Shown here one piece after another: positions 1 through 8,244 of a stretch of DNA of 64,000 nucleotides (the stretch's first letter is position 1; each line of letters opens with the position of its first letter). Source of the DNA: Sphingomonas sp. Leaf407 (GTDB taxonomy: Bacteria > Pseudomonadota > Alphaproteobacteria > Sphingomonadales > Sphingomonadaceae); assembly GCF_001425385.1 (NCBI RefSeq), contig NZ_LMQO01000001.1, forward strand, positions 1,030,833-1,094,832, written 5' to 3'. A program made the position numbers and the translations under genes. The notes under the pieces are model-generated. The model was not told the DNA's origin. It saw only the letters and a list, made by a program, of their open reading frames with translations, and did not search any database.

Positions 1-587
1 TGCACGTCGGTCACGTTGCTGCCCGGATCGAAGTGATAATCCCACACCCCCTCCAGCAACATCGTGCGCGTCACCACCTGTCCGGCATGGCGCAGCAGAT
101 ATTCGAGCAGCCGGAATTCGCGCGGTTGCAGGTCGATGCCCACGCCGCCACGCTTCACCCGCCGCGCGAGCAGGTCCATCTCGAGGTCGTCGCACGTCAG
201 CTTCGTCTCGGCGACCGGGGTGCCCGGCGCGGCGCGGCGCGCGAGCAGCGTCACCCGCGCCAGCAATTCGGCGAAGACGAACGGCTTGGTCAGATAATCG
301 TCGGCGCCCGACGTCAGCCCGGCGACCCGGTCGTCGGGCGATCCCATCGCCGACAGGATCAGAACGGGCGTCGTCACGCCGCCCGCGCGCATTGCCGCGA
401 TCGCCGCCATGCCGTCCATCTGCGGCAGCATCCGGTCCATGACGATGCAGTCGTAGCCGCCGTCGATCGCATGGAACAACCCGTCACGCCCGGTGCCGGC
501 GCGATCGACCACATGGCCCGCCTCGGTGAGCCCCTTGGCGATATAGCCGGCGGTATCGTCGTCGTCCTCGACCACCAATAGTTTCAC
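1..587 (-). CDS. OmpR/PhoB-family response regulator, 3' end cut by window edge
   Basis: Two-component response regulator. About 195 codons are present, read leftward from a GTG at 587; the C-terminus lies beyond base 1. The receiver domain starts MKLLVVEDDD with the acidic pocket near residues 7-9, the phospho-acceptor in IVMDRMLP at Asp50, and the conserved Lys in DYLTKPF at Lys100. A winged-helix DNA-binding domain begins near residue 125 (LQPREFRLLEYLLRHAGQVVTR). No ATG lies near the beginning; the GTG is chosen because the receiver fold starts there and because it overlaps the stop of the upstream PDZ gene as GTGA, implying translational coupling. A histidine kinase would be expected just left of the window. 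Family assignment is firm; the signal sensed is unknown. Confidence 0.93.
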   Translation of the reverse strand, partial: MKLLVVEDDDDTAGYIAKGLTEAGHVVDRAGTGRDGLFHAIDGGYDCIVMDRMLPQMDGMAAIAAMRAGGVTTPVLILSAMGSPDDRVAGLTSGADDYLTKPFVFAELLARVTLLARRAAPGTPVAETKLTCDDLEMDLLARRVKRGGVGIDLQPREFRLLEYLLRHAGQVVTRTMLLEGVWDYHFDPGSNVTDV

Positions 588-925
588 GCACCACCTCCGC
601 CGCCGTGCAGTAGCAGCGTGCGGGCCTGCCCGTCACCCCTCGGCCTGACGTGCAGCACCGCATGGCTCCCATGCGCCGCCGCCGCCAGCCGCGCGACGCC
701 GGGATGCGCCACACCGTCGACCACATCGACCACGTCGCCGACGCGCAGGCCCGCCCCTTGCGCCGCGCCGCCGCTGCGCAGGCTGGTGACGACCAGGCCC
801 GCCGCATCGACCTGCCCCGCAAAGGTCGCCCCGCCGATCGCGACCGATCGCGGCCCGTCGGCCATCGCCGCTGCCACGCCGGCCACGGCAACCACGGCGA
901 CGCCCAGTATCCGCGCGATCGACAT
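584..925 (-). CDS. small secreted PDZ-domain protein coupled to the response regulator
   Basis: A protein of 113 residues with an N-terminal signal peptide (MSIARILGVAVVAVAGVAAA) followed by a single PDZ-like fold: a GLVVTSL strand, then GGAAQGAGLRVGDVVDVVDG, the usual 'more than one substrate-binding loop, hydrophobic groove' pattern seen in HtrA and RseP PDZ domains. The start at 925 is preceded by AAAGGAA at good spacing; a longer reading from 952 is possible but lacks a better ribosome site. Its stop overlaps the response regulator start, so the two form one operon. Inference: a periplasmic PDZ protein that could modulate the cognate sensor kinase. No protease domain is present. Confidence 0.75.
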   Translation of the reverse strand: MSIARILGVAVVAVAGVAAAMADGPRSVAIGGATFAGQVDAAGLVVTSLRSGGAAQGAGLRVGDVVDVVDGVAHPGVARLAAAAHGSHAVLHVRPRGDGQARTLLLHGGGGGA

Positions 926-1047
926 CGAAACATTTCCTTTCGCCACTACCATGGCCCACGGCGCTTTGCGACGGCATGGCGGACACATGACGATCCTGTA
1001 ACCGGCCCGGAAACCCGTTTGAAATTCGCGAAAGCGCGAGTTTCGAG

Positions 1048-1129
1048 GCGGTGCCGGCCCGCTCCCCCTCCCGGCCACCCACGCCAGTATCCTGATCGAT
1101 GGTCGGGAGGAGCGGCGGGCCGGCACCGC
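1048..1129. repeat. 82-base palindromic repeat, copy 1 (left of lacI-type gene)
   Basis: Inverted repeat with arms of about 30-34 bases beginning GCGGTGCCGGCCCGCTCC and a loop containing AGTATCCTGA. The right arm has a few mismatches. Outside the arms, TTTCG and GCGCG tracts extend the pairing. A nearly identical element lies at 2253-2334, so this is a dispersed element and not a simple operator. It sits in the divergent region between the PDZ gene and the LacI-type gene. Confidence 0.85.
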
Positions 1130-1188
1130 GAAACGCGCAACCGCGCGGTTCCAAACGACCCCGCCAAGGTTGACACGCACGCCCGGCC

Positions 1189-2238
1189 ATGGCCGAGATG
1201 CCGCGCATGCAGCCACCCCGGTCGCGCGGCCCCAAGCGCATTACCATCGTCGACGTCGCCGCGCGCGCGGGCGTATCCACCAAAACCGTCTCGCGCGTGC
1301 TGAACGGCGAACCGCATGTGAAGGAAGCGGTGCGCGACAAGGTGCGCGACGCGGTCCGCGCCCTCGACTATCACCCCAACGTCATGGCCCAAGGCCTCGC
1401 GCGGCAACGCTCGCACCTGATCGGGCTGGTGTATGAAAACCCCTCGCCCAGCTACACCGTCGAATTGCAGATGGGCGTGCTCGACCGGCTGCGCGGCGAG
1501 CCGTACCGGCTGGTCGTGTTGCCCGTCCGCTCGATCGCCGACCATGCCGACGAGGTCGTGGGCCTGCTCCGCTCGGCGGCGGTCGACGGCGTCGTCCTCG
1601 CCCCGCCGGCGTCGAACGACCGCCGCATTCTCGACGAACTGGTCGGCATCGGGATGCCCTTCGCCCGGATCGCGCCGACCCGCTGGGACGATATAGTGCC
1701 GGGCGTCACGCTCGACGATATTGCCGCCGCGCGCGACATCGCGGCGCATGTGCTGGACCACGGCCACCGCCGCATCGCGATCATCAAGGGCGATCCGACC
1801 CATACCGCCAGCGATGCGCGGATGACGGGATACGAACAGGCGTTCGCCGCCGCGGGCGTCGCGATCGATCCCGCGCTGGTGCTCGACGGCCGCTTCACCT
1901 TCGATTCGGGTTTCACCGCCGCGCGCGCGCTGCTGGCGATGGATCAGCCGCCGACCGCGATCCTCGCCCAGAACGACGACATGGCAGTCGGCGCACTGAT
2001 GGCCGCGCGCGAGGTCGGCATCGAAGTGCCCGCCCAGCTCTCGATCGTCGGCTTCGATGATTCGGAAATCGGCCGCATCGCATGGCCGCGCGTCACCACC
2101 GTGCGCCAGCCGGTGTTCGAAATGGCGGTCAGCGCCACCGGCCTGCTGCTCGACCAGTTCGCCGGCGTGGCGGTGCCCGACGTCCTGCCGCACGACCACC
2201 GCCTGATCGAACGGGACTCGGTGCGAAAACTTGGATGA
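1189..2238 (+). CDS. LacI-family transcriptional regulator
   Basis: A 349-residue repressor of standard LacI/GalR build. The N-terminal helix-turn-helix and hinge helix occupy roughly residues 17-72 (VDVAARAGVSTKTVSRVLNG, then YHPNVMAQGLARQRS). A periplasmic-binding-protein-like effector domain follows, with the typical IGLVYENPS start, HRRIAIIKG and LSIVGFDDSEIGRI segments. In sphingomonads such regulators commonly control TonB-receptor and glycosidase genes for sugar use, but no such target is adjacent here. An alternative ATG at 1198 would shorten the unconserved N-terminal tail. The gene is bracketed by two copies of the same palindromic element. The effector cannot be predicted. Confidence 0.93.
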   Translation: MAEMPRMQPPRSRGPKRITIVDVAARAGVSTKTVSRVLNGEPHVKEAVRDKVRDAVRALDYHPNVMAQGLARQRSHLIGLVYENPSPSYTVELQMGVLDRLRGEPYRLVVLPVRSIADHADEVVGLLRSAAVDGVVLAPPASNDRRILDELVGIGMPFARIAPTRWDDIVPGVTLDDIAAARDIAAHVLDHGHRRIAIIKGDPTHTASDARMTGYEQAFAAAGVAIDPALVLDGRFTFDSGFTAARALLAMDQPPTAILAQNDDMAVGALMAAREVGIEVPAQLSIVGFDDSEIGRIAWPRVTTVRQPVFEMAVSATGLLLDQFAGVAVPDVLPHDHRLIERDSVRKLG

Positions 2239-2252
2239 CGCTTGTCTCGAAG

Positions 2253-2334
2253 GCGGTGCCGGCCCGCTCCCCCTCCCGGCCACCCACAGCGTATCCTGAA
2301 TGGGTGGTCGGGAGGGGGAGCGGGCCGGCACCGC
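2253..2334. repeat. 82-base palindromic repeat, copy 2 (right of lacI-type gene)
   Basis: Near-perfect inverted repeat with 34-base arms (GCGGTGCCGGCCCGCTCC... and its complement) around a loop containing GCGTATCCTGAA. It starts 15 bases after the LacI-type stop codon. The same arm and loop core occur at 1048-1129. As RNA it would form a very stable hairpin and could act as a terminator, but no U-run follows. Confidence 0.88.
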
Positions 2335-2494
2335 ATCCACGTAAGTGGATCAGACCCTAGCGCGCACGCGATACAGTCAATACAGCGGCTTGTCTGAACC
2401 ATGGTCCGGCCCCCGGCCCATGACCGACAGCCAGGGATCGGCCCGCGTCGCCCGCCACCGCGCGGTCGGGGCCACAGGGTAAGGAATGCGGCGA

Positions 2495-3523
2495 ATGACC
2501 GACGATACGCAGATGATGGAAGCACTCGAGGCGCGGGTGCGCCGCCGCGAAGGGCGCCGCGACTTCTTCCGCACCATGGGGGCCGCCGCTGCGATCGGCG
2601 GCGGCATGGCGCTCACCTCGTGCGGCGGCAACGATGATTCGGGCGGATCGCCCACCCCCTCGCCGACCGCCACCGCCACCGCGACCCCCACGCCGACGCC
2701 CACCGCGACGTCCAGCAGCGGGCTGACCGATGGCGATCTGCTCAATTTCGCGCTCAACCTCGAATATCTCGAAGCGCAATTCTATGCCTATGCCACCACC
2801 GGCACCGGGCTCGACGCGACGCTGCTGACCGGTCCCACCGGCACCACCCCCGGCGCCGTTACCGGCGGCCGGCAGGTGACGTTCACCGATCCCGTCGTCG
2901 CCAATTTCGCGCGCGAGATCGCGGCGGACGAACGCGCCCACGTCCAGTTCCTGCGCGCCGCGATCGGCGCCACCGCCATCGCCATGCCCGCGCTCGACCT
3001 GTCGGCGACCGCGACCAGCGCCTTCTCCAACGCGGCGCGCGCCGCCGGGCTGATCGGCGCGGGCCAGGCATTCGACCCCTATGCGAACGAGAATGATTTC
3101 CTCCTCGCCGCCTATCTGTTCGAAGACGTGGGCGTCACCGCCTACAAGGGCGCGGCGGCGCAGCTTTCCAGCGCGGTGGTATTGCAGGCAGCGGCCGGCA
3201 TCCTCGCGGCGGAGGCGTATCACGCGGCGATGATCCGCACGACGCTCTATACCAAGGGGCTGACCACGCCGTCGCTGATCGACGCGACCGAAAAGATTTC
3301 GGACGCGCGCGATTCGCTCGACGGGGCGACCGATCTCGATCAGGGCGTCCGCGCGATCGGCAACGTGTCGAACATCGTGCCGCTCGACGCAAACGGCCTC
3401 GCCTTTGGCCGCACCCCGCAGCAGGTGCTCAATATCGTCTATCTCAACAAGGCTTCGGTCAGCCTCGGCGGCTTCTTCCCCGCCGGGGTCAACGGCACCG
3501 TCAAGACCAGCGCCGCGAACTGA
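2495..3523 (+). CDS. ferritin-like-domain Tat lipoprotein, copy 1
   Basis: Secreted protein of 342 residues. The N-terminus carries a twin-arginine-type signal (RRDFFRTMG, Arg21-Arg22) that ends in a lipobox, LTSCGG, with Cys43 as the predicted lipidated residue. A Thr/Pro-rich linker of repeated PTPTP and TATA units spans about residues 50-72. The remainder is a ferritin-like four-helix region ([43 protein letters not shown]) with Glu and His residues placed as in the 'ferritin-like domain' family. The start at 2495 is preferred over 2486 because AAGGA at 2481-2485 fits it and because the paralogue starts the same way. Iron or manganese handling is inferred from the fold and the downstream Nramp gene. 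Confidence 0.88.
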   Translation: MTDDTQMMEALEARVRRREGRRDFFRTMGAAAAIGGGMALTSCGGNDDSGGSPTPSPTATATATPTPTPTATSSSGLTDGDLLNFALNLEYLEAQFYAYATTGTGLDATLLTGPTGTTPGAVTGGRQVTFTDPVVANFAREIAADERAHVQFLRAAIGATAIAMPALDLSATATSAFSNAARAAGLIGAGQAFDPYANENDFLLAAYLFEDVGVTAYKGAAAQLSSAVVLQAAAGILAAEAYHAAMIRTTLYTKGLTTPSLIDATEKISDARDSLDGATDLDQGVRAIGNVSNIVPLDANGLAFGRTPQQVLNIVYLNKASVSLGGFFPAGVNGTVKTSAAN

Positions 3524-3540
3524 GCCCGGAGTATTTCACG

Positions 3541-4548
3541 ATGACCAACGATCCCATCCTTCAGGTGCTCGAAGCCGCCGACGTGCGCCGTGCCCATCGC
3601 CGCGATTTCCTGCGCGCCGCAGGCGGCGTCTCCGCTGCCGTCGCCGGGGCCTCGCTGCTCGCCGCCTGTGGTGGCGGCAACGACAGTTCGTCCACGCCCA
3701 CCCCCACACCGACGCCGTCGCCGACCCCCACGGCAACCGCCACCGCGACCCCGGCGACCGATGCCGACGTGTTGAACTTCGCGCTGAACCTCGAATATCT
3801 CGAAGCGCAATTCTATTCGTTCGCCGCGACCGGTGCCGGCCTGCCCAACACGTTGTTGACCGGCACCGGCACGCAAGGCGCGGTCAGCGGCGGGCGGCAG
3901 GTGAATTTCACCGACCCGCTCGTCGCGCAATATGCGCGCGAGATCGCTGCCGACGAACGCGCCCATGTTGCCTTCCTGCGCTCGGCGATCGGCTCGGCGA
4001 CGGTCGCGCAGCCGGCGATCGACATCGGCGTGACCGCCGCCAGCGCCTTTTCGGCCGCCGCCCGCGCGGCGGGCATCATCGGCGCGAACGCGGCGTTCGA
4101 CGTCTATGAGAACGACGAATCCTTCCTGCTCGGCGCGTTCCTGTTCGAAGACGTCGGCGTCACCGCCTACAAGGGCGCGATCGCCTTCCTGACCAACAAG
4201 ACCTATATCGACGCAGCGGCGGGCATCCACGCGGCGGAGGCGTATCATGCCGGCCTCGTCCGCTCGGTGCTGTACCGCAAGGGCATCGCCGCCCCGACGC
4301 TGATCGAGCGCACCGAACAGATTTCGAACGCCCGCGATGCGCTCGACGGCGCGCTTGATCTCGATCAAGGGGTCCGCGCGGTCAACAACGCCTCGAACAT
4401 CGTGCCGACCGACGGCACCGGCCTCACCTTCACCCGCACGCCGGCGCAGGTGCTGAACGTGGTCTATCTGACCAACCAGTCGGTCGCACAGGGCGGGTTC
4501 TTCCCCGCCGGGGTCAACGGTCTGCTCAAGACGAGCGGCGCGAACTGA
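3541..4548 (+). CDS. ferritin-like-domain Tat lipoprotein, copy 2
   Basis: Tandem paralogue of the preceding gene, 335 residues, starting 17 bases after its stop with GGAG upstream. It has the same order of parts: [10 protein letters not shown] signal (Arg20-Arg21), lipobox LLAACGG with Cys43, a PTPTPSP-rich linker, then the helical domain with [26 protein letters not shown] and [11 protein letters not shown]. By eye well over half of the mature residues are identical to copy 1, so the pair arose by duplication. Both probably sit on the periplasmic face of a membrane as lipoproteins. The metal ligands appear conserved in both, so neither looks decayed. The exact substrate is not known. Confidence 0.88.
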   Translation: MTNDPILQVLEAADVRRAHRRDFLRAAGGVSAAVAGASLLAACGGGNDSSSTPTPTPTPSPTPTATATATPATDADVLNFALNLEYLEAQFYSFAATGAGLPNTLLTGTGTQGAVSGGRQVNFTDPLVAQYAREIAADERAHVAFLRSAIGSATVAQPAIDIGVTAASAFSAAARAAGIIGANAAFDVYENDESFLLGAFLFEDVGVTAYKGAIAFLTNKTYIDAAAGIHAAEAYHAGLVRSVLYRKGIAAPTLIERTEQISNARDALDGALDLDQGVRAVNNASNIVPTDGTGLTFTRTPAQVLNVVYLTNQSVAQGGFFPAGVNGLLKTSGAN

Positions 4549-4571
4549 CCGATCATCCGGAGGGACCGACG

Positions 4572-5906
4572 ATGGCACCGCCGCCCGCCGCGAACGATGC
4601 CGTGCCCGATCGCCGGCCCAGCCTCCCCGGTTCCTTCCGCACGGTCGCCGTGCCGGAAGGGGCCGGGCAGTTCTGGCGCAAGCTCGGGGCCTTCGCCGGC
4701 CCCGGCTATCTCGTCGCGGTCGGCTATATGGACCCGGGTAACTGGGCGACCGACATCGCCGGCGGGTCGGCGTTCGGCTATACCCTCCTCTCGGTCGTCC
4801 TGCTGTCGAACATCATGGCGATGGTGCTGCAATCGCTCTCGGCGAAGCTCGGCATCGTTACCGGGCTCGATCTCGCGCAGGCGTGCCGCGAATATTACCC
4901 CAGGCCTGTCCGCTGGATGCTGTGGGGCTTGTGCGAATTCGCGATCATTGCCTGCGATCTGGCCGAGGTGATCGGCACCGCCATCGCGCTGCAACTGCTG
5001 TTCGGCATTCCGCTGGTGTGGGGCGTGTGCATCACCGCGCTCGACGTGATGCTGATCCTGCTGTTGCAACAATATGGCTTCCGCAAGCTGGAAGCGTTCA
5101 TCGTCGCGCTGCTGCTCATCATCGCCGGCTGTTTCGCGGTGGAGCTGTTCCTCGCGCAGCCTTCGCTCGCCGGCATCGCGCGCGGGCTGATCCCCACGAC
5201 CGAGATCGTTACCAATCCGGCGATGCTCTATCTCGCGATCGGCATCCTCGGCGCGACCGTGATGCCGCACAACCTTTATCTCCATTCCTCGATCGTCCAG
5301 ACGCGCAGCTTCGACCGATCGCCGGAAGGGCGGCGCGAGGCGGTGAAGCTGGCGACGATCGACAGTTCGATCGCGCTGATGCTGGCGCTGTTCATCAACG
5401 GCGCGATCCTCGTGCTGGCCGCCGCCGCGTTCCACACCGCCGGGCGGACCGATGTGGCGGAGATTCAGGACGCCTATCAACTGCTGACGCCGATGCTCGG
5501 CGCCGGGGCGGCCAGCATCCTGTTCGCGGTGGCGCTGCTCGCCTCGGGTCAGAATTCGACGATCACCGGCACGCTCGCAGGGCAGATCGTGATGGAGGGC
5601 TTCCTCAACCTGCGCTTCCCGGCATGGCTGCGGCGGATCGTCACCCGGCTGATCGCGATCGTCCCCGCCGTCGTCGTCGCCAGCCTGTATGGCGAAAGCG
5701 GCACCGCGCAACTGCTGGTCGGCAGCCAGGTGGTGCTCAGCCTGCAACTGCCCTTCGCGGTCTATCCGCTGGTCCAGTTCACCGGTGACAAGGGCAAGAT
5801 GGGGCCGTTCGCCAATCGGCCCGTTCTCGCGGTGGCGGCATGGACGATCTGCGCGGCGGTCATCACCCTGAACTCGATCCTGCTCTATCAGGTCATGACC
5901 GGCTGA
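4572..5906 (+). CDS. mntH: Nramp-family divalent metal (Mn2+/Fe2+) transporter
   Basis: Proton-coupled divalent-metal importer of the inner membrane, 444 residues, with about eleven hydrophobic segments. Both family signatures are present: DPGN (Asp54-Asn57) in the first helix and MPHN (Met231-Asn234) in the sixth helix, which together bind the metal ion. GGAGG lies a few bases before the ATG. It starts 23 bases after the second ferritin-like gene and is likely cotranscribed with it, which links uptake with an exported ferritin-like pair. No MntR box, Fur box or yybP-ykoY-type leader was recognised upstream of the cluster. Mn2+ is the usual main substrate of bacterial MntH; specificity here is inferred. 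Confidence 0.94.
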   Translation: MAPPPAANDAVPDRRPSLPGSFRTVAVPEGAGQFWRKLGAFAGPGYLVAVGYMDPGNWATDIAGGSAFGYTLLSVVLLSNIMAMVLQSLSAKLGIVTGLDLAQACREYYPRPVRWMLWGLCEFAIIACDLAEVIGTAIALQLLFGIPLVWGVCITALDVMLILLLQQYGFRKLEAFIVALLLIIAGCFAVELFLAQPSLAGIARGLIPTTEIVTNPAMLYLAIGILGATVMPHNLYLHSSIVQTRSFDRSPEGRREAVKLATIDSSIALMLALFINGAILVLAAAAFHTAGRTDVAEIQDAYQLLTPMLGAGAASILFAVALLASGQNSTITGTLAGQIVMEGFLNLRFPAWLRRIVTRLIAIVPAVVVASLYGESGTAQLLVGSQVVLSLQLPFAVYPLVQFTGDKGKMGPFANRPVLAVAAWTICAAVITLNSILLYQVMTG

Positions 5907-6014
5907 CCTGTCCTACAGCGGGCGATCGGGGTAGAACGCACGGGCGCTGTCGAGAGAATGCCGCCAAGCCCTTGTAGAACAACGACCGGCCCGTTCCCGT
6001 AGCATTGTGCGTAG

Positions 6015-6032
6015 TGTAAACTTTGTAAACTT
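6015..6032 (+). promoter_or_regulatory. TGTAAACTT direct repeat upstream of flavoprotein gene
   Basis: Two adjacent copies of TGTAAACTT with a 9-base period, about 40 bases upstream of the start at 6072. A second pair with one mismatch occurs at 31475-31492. The AT-rich repeat stands out in GC-rich DNA and resembles an operator for a TetR-type or similar regulator. The binding protein is unknown. Confidence 0.45.
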
Positions 6033-6071
6033 CGCCATGGACAGCAATTCGGGTTGCGCTATGCAACGTAT

Positions 6072-7022
6072 ATGGCGTTTCCTTCCTTGTTCGACCGGTT
6101 GGCCCTGCCCGTCGTGGCATCGCCGATGTTCATCCTGTCCGGCCCCGAACTGGTCATCGCCCAGTGTACCGCCGGCATCGTCGGCTCCTTCCCGGCGCTG
6201 AACGCCCGGCCGCAGGGCCAGCTCGACGAATGGCTCCACCAGATCACCGAAGCGCTCGCCGCGCATGATCGCGCCCACCCCGACCGCCCGTCCGCGCCCT
6301 ATGCCGTCAACCAGATCGTCCACCGCTCGAACGATCGCCTCGACGCCGATGTCGCGACCTGCGCCAAATGGCAGGTGCCGATCGTCATCACCTCGCTGGG
6401 TGCGCGCGAGGAACTGAATACCGCCGTCCATGGCTGGGGCGGCATCACCCTGCATGACGTGATCGACGACCGCTTCGCCCACAAGGCGGTGGAAAAGGGC
6501 GCCGACGGGCTGATCCTCGTCTGCGCCGGTGCCGGCGGCCATGCCGGCCGGCTGAACCCCTTCGCCTTCACCCAGGAAGTCCGCCGCTGGTTCGACGGGC
6601 CGCTGCTGCTGTCGGGCGCGATCGCCAACGGCGGCGCGATCCTCGCCGCCCAGGCCGCTGGGGCCGATCTCGCCTATATCGGATCACCCTTCATCGCCAC
6701 CGCCGAAGCCCGCGCCGTGCCCGCCTACAAGGATGCGATCGTCGCCGGCCACGCCGCCGACATCGTCTACACCAGCGCCTTCACCGGGGTGCATGGCAAT
6801 TACCTGCGCGGCTCGATCCTCGCCGCCGGGCTCGATCCCGACGCCCTGCCCGAACGCGACGCCACGACGATGGACTTTGCCGCCAGCACGGCCAAGGCAT
6901 GGAAAGACATCTGGGGTGCTGGCCAGGGCATCGGCGCGGTCGACGCGGTGCTCCCCGCCGCGACCCGTATCGCGCAACTGGCGGCGGAATATCAGGCTGC
7001 AAGGATGCGCTTGGCTGTTTGA
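6072..7022 (+). CDS. nitronate monooxygenase / NAD(P)H-dependent flavin oxidoreductase
   Basis: FMN-dependent TIM-barrel enzyme of the 2-nitropropane dioxygenase (nitronate monooxygenase) family, 316 residues. Family features seen: LPVVASPMF at the start of the barrel, GSFPALN, the CAGAGGHAG loop whose His is the expected active-site base, and LLSGAIANGG plus GADLAYIGSPF for phosphate binding. The ATG at 6072 is chosen; an in-frame TTG at 6054 would add six residues but has no better support. Family members oxidise alkyl nitronates, and several are used instead in fatty-acid or aromatic metabolism, so the true substrate is open. The direct repeat at 6015-6032 is the likely control site. The gene stands alone. 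Confidence 0.88.
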   Translation: MAFPSLFDRLALPVVASPMFILSGPELVIAQCTAGIVGSFPALNARPQGQLDEWLHQITEALAAHDRAHPDRPSAPYAVNQIVHRSNDRLDADVATCAKWQVPIVITSLGAREELNTAVHGWGGITLHDVIDDRFAHKAVEKGADGLILVCAGAGGHAGRLNPFAFTQEVRRWFDGPLLLSGAIANGGAILAAQAAGADLAYIGSPFIATAEARAVPAYKDAIVAGHAADIVYTSAFTGVHGNYLRGSILAAGLDPDALPERDATTMDFAASTAKAWKDIWGAGQGIGAVDAVLPAATRIAQLAAEYQAARMRLAV

Positions 7023-7056
7023 TCCGCTTGAGAACAATCCAGCCACCTCAAAACAG

Positions 7057-7141
7057 ACGTCATCCCAGCGAAGGCTGGGATCTCTCGCGGGTGGCGCAGT
7101 ACAAGAGCCGCTTGAGGCCCCAGCCTTCGCTGGGGCGACGT
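7057..7141. repeat. dispersed intergenic palindrome (CCAGCGAAGGCTGG type)
   Basis: Inverted repeat with arms of about 24 bases, ACGTCATCCCAGCGAAGGCT and its complement, separated by about 37 bases. It lies between the convergent flavoprotein and RcdA-like genes. Related 'reads as pathogen-like REP' elements occur at 10347-10441 and 17731-17827. Confidence 0.8.
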
Positions 7142-7160
7142 TTCCGGCCAGATGGATCGA

Positions 7161-7619
7161 CTACAGCGCCAGCGCCAGCCGGTCAAACATCGCTCGTGCC
7201 GGACTGGCCGGCGGCGGCCCCTCATGCGCCCGCTCGATCCGCTCGACCCGGCGGTACAGGTCGATGCTGGCGGCCACCAGCGTCCGGGTGCCGTTCGGCA
7301 TCGCCTGCAACACCCGCTCCTCGGTCCGGGGTGCCGGCCCCAGCAGCCGCGCCGGATCGCGTGCCGCGACCGCGCTGATCTCGCCCGCCGCCACCGCCCG
7401 CTGCGTCAACAGCCATGCGATGACGTGCATCAGCCGCGTCGTGATCTTGAGCGACTCGCACGAAAACACCACCCGCGTCATCGGATCGAGCATCGCCCGC
7501 TCGCCCCGCCCGCCATCGTCGAAATAGGCGCGCGCCTCGTCGGCCAGCACCATCGCCTCGACATAGAGCGAATCGACCAGATGCCGCTGAACGACGGCCG
7601 AGCTGCTGTGCGTTTCCAT
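7161..7619 (-). CDS. rcdA: DUF1465 protein, RcdA-like regulator of CtrA degradation
   Basis: A 152-residue mostly helical protein. The central block SCESLKITTRLMHVIAWLLTQR, shown here only in part as LKITTRLMHVIAWLLTQR, matches the DUF1465 family, to which Caulobacter RcdA belongs. RcdA acts as an adaptor that helps ClpXP degrade the cell-cycle regulator CtrA; in sphingomonads the role is inferred by homology. The N-terminal SLYVEAMVLADEARAYFDDGG segment is also typical. The gene is followed on the same strand order by small DUF465 and DksA genes, a housekeeping neighbourhood. The ATG at 7619 is the only sensible start. A functional test of CtrA stability has not been implied by anything in the sequence. 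Confidence 0.8.
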   Translation of the reverse strand: METHSSSAVVQRHLVDSLYVEAMVLADEARAYFDDGGRGERAMLDPMTRVVFSCESLKITTRLMHVIAWLLTQRAVAAGEISAVAARDPARLLGPAPRTEERVLQAMPNGTRTLVAASIDLYRRVERIERAHEGPPPASPARAMFDRLALAL

Positions 7620-7703
7620 GGGGCGAAGGATGGCATGCCGTCCCCCGCCACGAAACGATTCGATCGGTGGACCGTCGGCACCAACTGTCCCCGAACGTGA
7701 CGA

Positions 7704-7901
7704 TCAGGCGATGATGTCGGGAATCAACTGGTCCTCGATCGCCGCGATCTCGTCACGCAGCCGCAGCTTGCGCCGTTTCAGCCGGGCGAGCTGCAACTGA
7801 TCGGCCGCCCCCGCCCCCGCCAGCGCGGCGATGGCATCGTCCAGGTCGCGATGCTCGACACGCAGCACCGCCAGCCGCTGTTCAAGGTCCGATTCGTCCA
7901 T
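7704..7901 (-). CDS. DUF465 (YdcH-type) small coiled-coil protein
   Basis: A 65-residue protein with a helical hairpin of alternating charged and hydrophobic residues and the family signature LKRRKLRLRDEIAAIEDQL near the C-terminus. DUF465/YdcH proteins are common in Proteobacteria and of unknown biochemical role. A second DUF465 gene lies divergently at 8047-8202. The gene is upstream of the RcdA-like gene on the same strand with a gap of 84 bases, so cotranscription is possible. Confidence 0.85.
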   Translation of the reverse strand: MDESDLEQRLAVLRVEHRDLDDAIAALAGAGAADQLQLARLKRRKLRLRDEIAAIEDQLIPDIIA

Positions 7902-8046
7902 TGCCGATCCGTCACTCCATTGGCCCCGCGCAACGCTCTATCCGCGATTCCTGCACGTCGCACCGAAAATGGCACCTACGATGGCGACAATCGTCAACTC
8001 GTGTGTTTTACTCCATGCCCCATCAAGCAAGCAGGAGAATGGATCG

Positions 8047-8202
8047 ATGCAGACCGGCCACCTCAACGCTCTCGAAGCGAAGCACGCCACGCTCGACCGC
8101 CAGATCGCAATGGAAACCCAGCGCCCCTCGCCGGACCAGAGCCTGTTGTCGTCGCTCAAGAAGCGCAAGCTGATGGTAAAGCAGGAGATGACGTCCATCT
8201 GA
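8047..8202 (+). CDS. second DUF465-type small protein
   Basis: A 51-residue protein starting at 8047, with AGGAG about ten bases upstream. It shares the DUF465 pattern LSSLKKRKLMVKQEM with the gene at 7704-7901 but is shorter and on the opposite strand. HLNALEAKHATLDRQI forms the first helix. Function is unknown. It is convergent with the DksA-type gene. Confidence 0.8.
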   Translation: MQTGHLNALEAKHATLDRQIAMETQRPSPDQSLLSSLKKRKLMVKQEMTSI

Positions 8203-8244
8203 CGCCATCGGCGCGGGACCGCCCCGGTCCCGCGTCCATACTCC

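Noticed and set aside
946..2340. Open frame of 464 codons spanning both long palindromes and antisense to the LacI-type gene
   Set aside because: It exists only because the palindromes lack stops; the product has no domain.
4549..4571. Mn2+ riboswitch before mntH
   Set aside because: Only 23 bases separate the genes, and no yybP-ykoY-like structure was seen before the cluster.
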